From assembly GCA_021826605.1 (NCBI GenBank), contig JAKAZF010000023.1, positions 1 to 12,895 on the forward strand: a stretch of DNA of 12,895 bases. Direction: 5' to 3'. The stretch is from Planctomycetota bacterium. Lineage in GTDB: Bacteria > Planctomycetota > Phycisphaerae > WQYP01. Positions 8,522 to 12,895 of the stretch are shown here, piece by piece. The translations under genes were made by a program, and so were the position numbers. The notes beneath the pieces were generated by a model, which was not told the DNA's origin, made no database searches, and saw only the letters and a list, made by a program, of their open reading frames with translations. How positions within the stretch are numbered: position 1 is the first letter of the stretch; the number at the start of each line of letters is the position of its first letter.

Positions 8522-8600
8522 AAAACCCGCATGAATAACGGAGAGAGCGGGATTCGAACCTGCGGTGTAGGTTGTAACCCGTACTCCGGATAATCAAACC
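8522..8600 (-). repeat. Direct repeat of tRNA-Ser 3' half plus flank (attR-like copy)
   Basis: Positions 8522-8600 repeat 9443-9521 at a constant offset of 921 bp with about 8 mismatches in 79 (about 90% identity by manual alignment). The copy covers the anticodon loop to the 3' end of the tRNA plus about 17 bases beyond its end. Identity stops abruptly around 8601, inside the anticodon stem, where the 5' half of the tRNA should begin. Confidence 0.85.
8539..8600 (-). pseudogene. Truncated tRNA-Ser remnant (3' half only)
   Basis: On the minus strand this reads as the anticodon region, long variable arm, T arm and 3' acceptor strand of tRNA-Ser. The acceptor 3' strand TCTCTCC and the TTCGAAT loop are intact, but there is a mismatch in the T stem and three changes in the anticodon loop and stem. 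No D arm or 5' acceptor strand follows beyond 8600, so it cannot fold as a tRNA. It is best read as the far-end duplicate created when an element inserted at the intact gene at 9460-9550. Confidence 0.8.
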
Positions 8601-8612
8601 AGTTGCCATTGC

Positions 8613-8826
8613 GGAGATTTCACGCGGCGAAGATTTCGCCGATGTGTTACGCCGGCCCGATGAAATTTTCTTCAGGCAGGGTGTTGAGATACTCCGTGTA
8701 TAACGCAACGCGATCATTCGACGTGGCACCGCGTGATCATGCCGGTGCTCCGGGGGTACCGTGTTTGAGGGCCGATACAGCCATACCCCCAAAAATTGTC
8801 ACGCACCTCGATTGCACCCATGGTGC
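8613..8826. other. Unassigned segment between tRNA remnant and toxin-antitoxin promoter
   Basis: Part of the 410-bp stretch without an intact gene (8474-8883). In one plus-strand frame it reads IAEISRGEDFADVLRR and continues RPDEIFFRQGVEILRV before a stop near 8694, with no start codon or ribosome binding site. The composition looks protein-like, so it may be the remnant of a coding sequence carried by the inserted element, but I cannot name a family. Nothing else is recognisable up to the promoter at 8827. Confidence 0.35.
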
Positions 8827-8854
8827 TTGACAACGTAGACATCATGTCTATAAT
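8827..8854 (+). promoter_or_regulatory. Sigma-70-type promoter of the toxin-antitoxin operon
   Basis: TTGACA at 8827-8832 and TATAAT at 8849-8854 are both perfect consensus hexamers, 16 bases apart. This is the best promoter in the window. It lies about 30 bp upstream of the antitoxin ATG, with GGAG at 8871-8874 in between. Confidence 0.85.
8836..8850. promoter_or_regulatory. Palindromic operator TAGACATCATGTCTA
   Basis: A perfect inverted repeat with seven-base arms (TAGACAT/ATGTCTA) and a one-base centre. It occupies the promoter spacer and touches the -10 box. A looser second palindrome, AATGGTAATTGTCATT, lies at 8852-8867. Phd/YefM antitoxins are known to repress their own operon by binding palindromes of this kind, so autoregulation is a direct prediction. 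Confidence 0.7.
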
Positions 8855-8883
8855 GGTAATTGTCATTCATTGGAGTAACATAC

Positions 8884-9132
8884 ATGGAATTGAGCATTGC
8901 ACAATTCAGAAACAACATGGCCGACACATTGAACCGGGCGGCATACGCCAGCGAGCGTATCATTCTGGCCCGCGACGGTAAGCCCACCGCGGCGCTGGTG
9001 AGTATCAGCGACCTTAAACTGCTGGAGGAACTGGAAAACCGGGCCGACTTGAAAGCGGCGCTGAAGGCGCGCAAGGAAAAGGGCGGCATAACTTTGGAAC
9101 AGGCCAAGGCCCGGCTGGAAAAAGGTGAGTAA
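8884..9132 (+). CDS. Phd/YefM-family antitoxin
   Basis: An 82-residue antitoxin. ATG 8884 is chosen because GGAG at 8871-8874 is correctly spaced; an upstream ATG at 8860 would overlap the operator region and lacks a site. The N-terminal part has the Phd fold signature: MELSIAQFRNNMADTLNRA, then ERIILARDGKPTAALVSISDLKLLEELE, which binds operator DNA as a dimer. The C-terminal tail (about 50-82) is rich in Lys, Glu, Ala and Leu and should be the flexible segment that wraps the toxin. Its stop codon overlaps the toxin start (TAATG), so the two are translationally coupled. It would neutralise the downstream toxin and repress the promoter at 8827-8854. Confidence 0.92.
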   Translation: MELSIAQFRNNMADTLNRAAYASERIILARDGKPTAALVSISDLKLLEELENRADLKAALKARKEKGGITLEQAKARLEKGE

Positions 9133-9398
9133 TGGCCGCGTATCGCGTGACTATCAGGCCGTCCGCTGACAAGGCTCTGCTCAAGCTGCCAAGAGAGATG
9201 CAACGGCGCATCTTGGAGCGACTGGACGAATTGGCCATTGAACCGCGCCCGCATAATGTTGTGAAAATGGCTGGCGACCAAAGCCTGTGGCGTATCCGCG
9301 TTGGCGATTACCGCTTGGTATATGAAATTCATGACCGGGAAATAACGATATATGTTCTGGCCATTGGCCACCGCCGCGAAGTTTACCGGGAATATTAA
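9132..9398 (+). CDS. RelE/ParE-superfamily toxin (RelE-like mRNA interferase)
   Basis: An 88-residue toxin. RelE-type members enter the ribosomal A site and cut mRNA; ParE members poison gyrase. The RelE-type assignment is favoured by the arrangement RVTIRPSADKALLKLPREMQ at the start, LWRIRVGDYRLVYEIHDREI in the middle (the Arg/Tyr-rich beta strands) and YVLAIGHRREVYREY at the end, which carries the C-terminal Arg and Tyr typical of active RelE-like toxins. Length is typical. It begins at the ATG overlapping the antitoxin stop by one base, the standard layout for this class. No inactivating change is visible. It lies immediately downstream (in tRNA sense) of tRNA-Ser, inside the putative insertion. 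Confidence 0.92.
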   Translation: MAAYRVTIRPSADKALLKLPREMQRRILERLDELAIEPRPHNVVKMAGDQSLWRIRVGDYRLVYEIHDREITIYVLAIGHRREVYREY

Positions 9399-9442
9399 CA
9401 AGTAAAGGCAGGTGAACCATGCGAATTTTCAAAACCAATTTC

Positions 9443-9521
9443 AAAACCCGCATGGATAACGGAGAGAGCGGGATTCGAACCCGCGGTACAGGTTGTAACC
9501 CGTACACCGGTTTAGCAAACC
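9443..9521 (-). repeat. Direct repeat spanning the tRNA-Ser 3' half (attL-like copy)
   Basis: The partner of 8522-8600. It runs from about 17 bases past the tRNA 3' end to the anticodon loop of the functional gene. The toxin-antitoxin operon and the unassigned segment lie between the copies. Confidence 0.85.
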
Positions 9522-9550
9522 GGCGCCTTCAGCCGCTCGGCCATCTCTCC
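9460..9550 (-). tRNA. tRNA-Ser (anticodon GCU)
   Basis: A complete class II tRNA on the minus strand. The acceptor GGAGAGA pairs with TCTCTCC, followed by discriminator G, the base expected for Ser. The D-arm region is TGGCCGAGCGGCTGAAGGC. The anticodon loop is TTGCTAA on a CCGGT/ACCGG-type stem; the anticodon complement lies at 9514-9516. The long variable arm is characteristic of Ser/Leu tRNAs. The T arm is GCGGG-TTCGAAT-CCCGC. GCU reads AGC/AGU serine codons. CCA is not encoded. Confidence 0.97.
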
Positions 9551-9661
9551 AGAGAATAGAAACAGTATCGGCCCAGATCATGAAAGTCAATGATTTGGCG
9601 GTATTTTGTGTGTTGCGTTTCGCACTGCACCAGATCACATCAATGGCCCGGCTATGGCGAG

Positions 9662-9684
9662 GAACCGCCGACATTGTGCGGTTC
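9662..9684 (-). terminator. Hairpin downstream of SGNH hydrolase gene A
   Basis: GAACCGC (9662-9668) pairs perfectly with GCGGTTC (9678-9684) around nine bases, 23 bp past the stop of the gene at 9707. The minus strand has no U-run after it, so it may be a 3'-end stabilising or weak terminator structure. The rest of 9551-9706 shows nothing else. Confidence 0.35.
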
Positions 9685-9706
9685 TCATCATTTAATCCTA
9701 CAACGC

Positions 9707-11101
9707 CTACTGCCCCACAGGCACCAGTTCAAACTGGTGCGGCTTGGGCTGATTGGCCGCAAATTCCCGGGCGGCAATGGCGCGCTGCAGGCGGCGCGTG
9801 TTGTCAACTATCCGGTGGACGAGCTGTGCGACCTTCGAGTCATTTTCCGTGGTTACAGGCAAGCCCAGCGTGGGCCAGCCATAATTTTCCATGGCAGTCT
9901 GAATGCCGTGCCATACGACGAAGCGCAATTCGGTTTCCTCCCAGACCATATCATTGACCCGATAGGCTTGCCATAGCATGGGGGTGAAGTAGCGCGAAAG
10001 ATTAACCCCGTGGGCCAGTTGTTTGGCCGAGAATTCCCCCACGGACTTGCCGTCAATAAGTAGCCGGTATCGCGAAGCGGATAGGCCGTTGACTGTAAAT
10101 ATTTCCCGGTCCAATTGATGAGTAAAACCGCAGAGGTGATCAACGAGGGCTGTCACCGGGCTGGTATATTTTGGCTGCGGCTGGGGAATCTGATATATGT
10201 TCAGAACGTTCCAACGAATGAACTGTGGCCATTTTGCATGGAGCGCCAGCACAGGCAGGGGCAGAGAATTATCAAGTTCCGTCCACGATAGCGTTCCGGC
10301 GGTGGACTTCAGATCAGTAATCCTGGTATTAACAGCATCCACGACTTTGGCATCCGTTGCATTGATGGACACGTCAGTGACTGTCGCCGGGGCACCCCAT
10401 GCTTTCAACAGGGCAAGGCTCTGCATCATCGCCGCCGCCGGGCTGGGATGAATGCGACCCGGGAAGAATTTCCGTGCCAGATCCGGATTGATTTTATAGG
10501 CTTCCTTGAGCACCTTTGTCATCGGACGGTTAATGGGTACATAGAGAAGATTATTTTTTGCGGCCAACTGTCGCGTGAATTTATTGAACCGCAAAATCAC
10601 GCCATTACATCCGCCGGGGAAGCCCACAGGTTGCGTTACATCGTCATAGGGAGACGATCCCAGGAGTACAATGCGCACGCCCGGCAAATGTGCCTTGAGG
10701 GATTTAATGATGTGTTCATAGCCCCTTTTAAACACGTCGAATCGCTTTTGACTGAATGGACAGTATCCAGCGTCATTGCCCCCCAGCATAATAGTTACCA
10801 CAGTGGGTTTGAAGGGAAATACGTCGCGCTTCAAACGTTCATTAATCGTACCAGCCCAGCCGCCGGTAACGGTATCTCCGCCTACGCCGGAATTCACAAA
10901 GCGTACGCGTAGGCCGGGAAAGCGGGTAAGTACATACGTCTGCACCTCGGTGGGATAGAATCGCTGTTCGGTAATGCTGTCACCGTAAAAGCATACACGG
11001 TCCCCGCTTTTCAGGAAGAACTTTTTTGGTGCCGCCCCAGCCACCGGGACAATGCCTGTCAGCATCAGCACCAAAGGAATAAAAAACTTCGCTATTTTCA
11101 T
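9707..11101 (-). CDS. Exported SGNH/GDSL hydrolase family protein, paralog A
   Basis: A 464-residue exported hydrolase; family members include esterases, lipases and carbohydrate deacetylases. The frame is open to 11164 but MKIAKFF at 11101 is the start: a classic signal peptide follows (cleavage likely after AGA at 22-24), with AAGGGG about ten bases ahead. SGNH blocks: block I FYGDSITEQ with Ser42, block II Gly in SGVGGDT (71-77), block III LGGND with Asn109, block V PGRIHPS with His218. The usual Asp three residues before His is Gly215. The C-terminal half (about 235-464) is the domain commonly fused to these enzymes in Planctomycetota (SASRYRLLIDGKSVGEFSA, HGVNLSRYFTPMLWQAY) and ends in QPKPHQFELVPVGQ. 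It is about 60-65% identical by eye to the upstream paralog. Substrate unknown; polysaccharide acyl groups are a plausible guess. Confidence 0.88.
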   Translation of the reverse strand: MKIAKFFIPLVLMLTGIVPVAGAAPKKFFLKSGDRVCFYGDSITEQRFYPTEVQTYVLTRFPGLRVRFVNSGVGGDTVTGGWAGTINERLKRDVFPFKPTVVTIMLGGNDAGYCPFSQKRFDVFKRGYEHIIKSLKAHLPGVRIVLLGSSPYDDVTQPVGFPGGCNGVILRFNKFTRQLAAKNNLLYVPINRPMTKVLKEAYKINPDLARKFFPGRIHPSPAAAMMQSLALLKAWGAPATVTDVSINATDAKVVDAVNTRITDLKSTAGTLSWTELDNSLPLPVLALHAKWPQFIRWNVLNIYQIPQPQPKYTSPVTALVDHLCGFTHQLDREIFTVNGLSASRYRLLIDGKSVGEFSAKQLAHGVNLSRYFTPMLWQAYRVNDMVWEETELRFVVWHGIQTAMENYGWPTLGLPVTTENDSKVAQLVHRIVDNTRRLQRAIAAREFAANQPKPHQFELVPVGQ

Positions 11102-11237
11102 TGTGTGACGCCCCTTAGGTTGTGGAATAGTATGCATTTGACATATTGCATGGACATATATCAAGAGCTCAGAATTCTCGTAAACAGAAACATTTAAAAA
11201 CCCTACTTTGTATTCGAATTCAACGCATTACATTGAG

Positions 11238-12626
11238 TTATTGGCTCGCCGGTATCAGTTCAAACTGGTGCGGCTTGGGCTGATTGGCCTGGTATTCACG
11301 CTTCACAATCGCATGTTGAATGCGATTCAAATACTTGACCGCACGACGCACATTGCGCGCTACGGCCGGATCATTTTCGGTGCTAACCGGCAACTTTTTG
11401 CCCCAGAGATAGTTCTGGAACGTTGTTTGTACCGTATGCCAGGCGACGAAATGGGTTTGAATTTGTTCCCAGACCAGATTGCTCACATCGTATGACTGCC
11501 ACAGCATGGGAGTGAAGTAATGCGAAAGATTAACCCCTTGTGCCAATTGTTGGGCTGAGAATTTGCCGATGGCCTTGCCATCAATCAGCAGGGTGTAGCG
11601 TTTCGCGGAAAGTCCCTTGACCGTCAGCATCTCTCGGTCCAATTGGTGTGTAAATCCCGATAATTTGTCAATCAAAGCGGAAACAGGATTGGTATATGCC
11701 GGTTTGGGCTGCGGCGGTAAAAACAAATGCCAAAATGGTGGAAACTGCGGCCAATTCTCATGCAAAGCCAGTACCGGCATGGGCAGGCAGCCGTCCAATT
11801 CCGTCCAGGACAAAGTTCCATTGGCTGATTTCATATCCGTGATCTTGGTATTGACCGCATCGGTAATTTTGCCATCCGCGGCATTGATCGATACGCGGGT
11901 CACCGTGGCCGGTGCGCCCCAAGCCTTCAGCAGCGTTTGGGCCATCATCATCTCGCCGGCCGCACTGGGATGAATGCGTCCCGGAATAATCTGTTGGGCC
12001 AATTGGGGATTGATTTTCTGGGCTTCCGTGAGAACCTTAACCATCGGCGCATTAAAATCAACATACAGCAGATGATTTTTGGCCGCCAATTGCTTTACAA
12101 AATCATCATACCGCACCAGCACCGCGTTATAGCCACCGGAAAACCTCGGCTTATGCGTTACATCATCGAAAGGGGATGGCCCCAGCAGCACAATGCGTAC
12201 GCCCGGCAAGTGCTTCTTGAGCGATGCAATAATATGCTCATAGCCTTTTTTGTAAACATCAAACAAAGGTTGATTAAACGGCTTATACCCGGCATCATTC
12301 ATTCCCAGCATGATCGTTACCACATTGGGTTTGAAGGGAAATACATCCCGCTTCAATCGCACATCGATTGATCCAGCCCAGCCGCCCCGAACGGTATCTC
12401 CCCCCACGCCCGCATCCACATAACGCACTTGCAAATTAGGAAAGCGCGTCAGCACATACGTCTGCACCTCGGCGGGATAGAATCGCTGTTCGGTAATGCT
12501 GTCACCGTAAAAGCATACACGGTCCCCGTCTTTCAGGAAGAACTTTTTTGGTGCCGCCCCAGCCACCGGGACAATGCCCGCGACCATCAATGTCACCAGA
12601 GCAATGATAAATTTGAAGTTTTTCAT
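11238..12626 (-). CDS. Exported SGNH/GDSL hydrolase family protein, paralog B
   Basis: A 462-residue paralog of the downstream gene, in the same orientation and 136 bp upstream of it. An in-frame extension reaches 12848, but MKNFKFI at 12626 is the start: GGAG (12634-12637 on the complementary strand) is seven bases ahead, a signal peptide follows (cleavage likely after AGA at 23-25), and the extension overlaps the promoter and the end of another gene. Blocks: FYGDSITEQ with Ser43, AGVGGDT at 72-78, LGMND with Asn110, and PGRIHPS with His219. As in its paralog, Gly216 replaces the usual catalytic Asp. Block III has Met where paralog A has Gly. The C-terminal domain (LLIDGKAIGKFSA, QGVNLSHYFTPMLWQ) and the QPKPHQFELIP tail are shared. 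Tandem duplication is evident. Confidence 0.88.
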   Translation of the reverse strand: MKNFKFIIALVTLMVAGIVPVAGAAPKKFFLKDGDRVCFYGDSITEQRFYPAEVQTYVLTRFPNLQVRYVDAGVGGDTVRGGWAGSIDVRLKRDVFPFKPNVVTIMLGMNDAGYKPFNQPLFDVYKKGYEHIIASLKKHLPGVRIVLLGPSPFDDVTHKPRFSGGYNAVLVRYDDFVKQLAAKNHLLYVDFNAPMVKVLTEAQKINPQLAQQIIPGRIHPSAAGEMMMAQTLLKAWGAPATVTRVSINAADGKITDAVNTKITDMKSANGTLSWTELDGCLPMPVLALHENWPQFPPFWHLFLPPQPKPAYTNPVSALIDKLSGFTHQLDREMLTVKGLSAKRYTLLIDGKAIGKFSAQQLAQGVNLSHYFTPMLWQSYDVSNLVWEQIQTHFVAWHTVQTTFQNYLWGKKLPVSTENDPAVARNVRRAVKYLNRIQHAIVKREYQANQPKPHQFELIPASQ

Positions 12627-12713
12627 GTATGGACTCCGATTCGCCAGGTAACACAAATTCCGCATAAAAATAAAACGCGGGCACTGCTGGCCGCACCGCA
12701 TCCGCCAATTGGA

Positions 12714-12742
12714 GATATAGTGGCATTTTATGATCCTGTCAA
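12714..12742 (-). promoter_or_regulatory. Probable promoter of SGNH paralog B
   Basis: On the minus strand TTGACA (12737-12742) is followed after 17 bases by TATATC (12714-12719). The -35 is perfect and the -10 matches four of six. The implied leader is about 80 nt. It lies between the stop of the upstream partial gene (12794) and the start at 12626, so the two paralogs are probably transcribed independently of that gene. Confidence 0.65.
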
Positions 12743-12793
12743 GATTCGATTGCGGCAGTGGTGCAAAGGGGGTGTAACTCCTATTGTTGGCGA

Positions 12794-12895
12794 TCAGGCG
12801 GCGCGTTGCGTCCAATAGTCTTCCACCAAACCTGCATAATCCAAACAACGCAGTGCGGTCATATGTTCCGCCCTCTCAACGCGCCAGCGGCAGGA
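12794..12895 (-). CDS. Partial CDS, C-terminal 33 residues of an unrecognised protein
   Basis: The minus-strand frame entering from the right edge reads RWRVERAEHMTALRCLDYAG, continues LVEDYWTQRAA and stops at 12794-12796. The residue mix (alternating charged and hydrophobic, amphipathic helix-like) and the absence of stops suggest a genuine C-terminus, but 33 residues are too few to assign a family. The start lies beyond the window. It is oriented like the SGNH genes, with 167 bp and a promoter between. Confidence 0.5.
   Translation of the reverse strand, partial: SCRWRVERAEHMTALRCLDYAGLVEDYWTQRAA

Noticed and set aside
8499..8792. Minus-strand open frame with a GYNLHRRFESRSL stretch
   Set aside because: This is translated tRNA sequence: the TTCGAATCCCGC T arm gives the FESRS residues. 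The tRNA remnant explains it.
8603..8830. 75-residue plus-strand open frame ahead of the toxin-antitoxin operon
   Set aside because: No ribosome binding site, composition not protein-like at the start, and it ends within the promoter. Kept only as part of the unassigned segment.
9417..9455. CCATGCG/CGCATGG inverted repeat after the toxin gene as a terminator
   Set aside because: A seven-base stem with a 25-base loop and no U-run; one arm is part of the tRNA-flank repeat, so chance pairing is likely.
9441..9674. Minus-strand open frame with DGRAAEGAGLLNRCTG
   Set aside because: It is a translation of the intact tRNA-Ser gene, a well-known false ORF type.
11617..12818. Long plus-strand open frames opposite the SGNH genes
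   Set aside because: They are antisense shadows; the minus strand carries signal peptides, SGNH motifs and conserved paralogy.
12627..12848. N-terminal extension of SGNH paralog B
   Set aside because: It would place 74 residues before a perfect signal peptide and cross a promoter and the end of another gene in a different frame.
1..12895. CRISPR array, riboswitch, rRNA or complete insertion sequence
   Set aside because: No regularly spaced short repeats, no recognisable riboswitch core, no rRNA motifs and no transposase were seen on either strand.

Overview
The window (about 55% GC by eye) most resembles a member of the Planctomycetota, possibly of Phycisphaerae type. This is inference: the support is a pair of SGNH hydrolases of the style common in that phylum, a very large secreted glycoside-hydrolase-like protein, short loosely packed transcription units, and repeats between genes. 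No taxonomic marker gene is present.

Layout. Positions 1-1918 hold a polyprenyl diphosphate synthase (278-1267, +) and a 94-residue membrane protein (1410-1694, +), bracketed by two inverted copies of a repeat (1-139 and 1739-1918). A TatD-family metal-dependent hydrolase follows (2047-2838, +), then a gene for a 1,313-residue exported multidomain protein that looks like a clan GH-A/GH42-like glycosidase with beta-sandwich modules (2942-6883, +). Next come gcvH (6966-7343, +), encoding the lipoyl carrier of the glycine cleavage system without its partner genes, and a membrane-anchored two-LysM protein (7571-8473, +).

Positions 8522-9550 are the most unusual part. An intact tRNA-Ser(GCU) on the minus strand (9460-9550) is followed, downstream of its 3' end, by a Phd/RelE-type toxin-antitoxin operon (8884-9398, +) with a near-consensus promoter and a 15-bp palindromic operator. 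About 920 bp away lies a degenerate copy of the 3' half of the same tRNA plus its flank (8522-8600). Intact tRNA, cargo, then a 3'-tRNA fragment is the architecture left by site-specific integration at a tRNA gene. No integrase is seen.

Positions 9707-12626 (-) carry two tandem paralogous exported SGNH-hydrolase genes. They share an almost identical stretch over the signal peptide and catalytic-serine block, and both have Gly where the catalytic Asp of the DxxH motif is expected. The 3' end of an unrecognised minus-strand gene reaches the right edge (12794-12895).

Functionally, the exported glycosidase-like protein and the two SGNH hydrolases (possible carbohydrate deacylases) fit extracellular or periplasmic polysaccharide breakdown. 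They lie on opposite strands around unrelated genes, so this link is inference. The remaining genes are housekeeping or cell-envelope functions.
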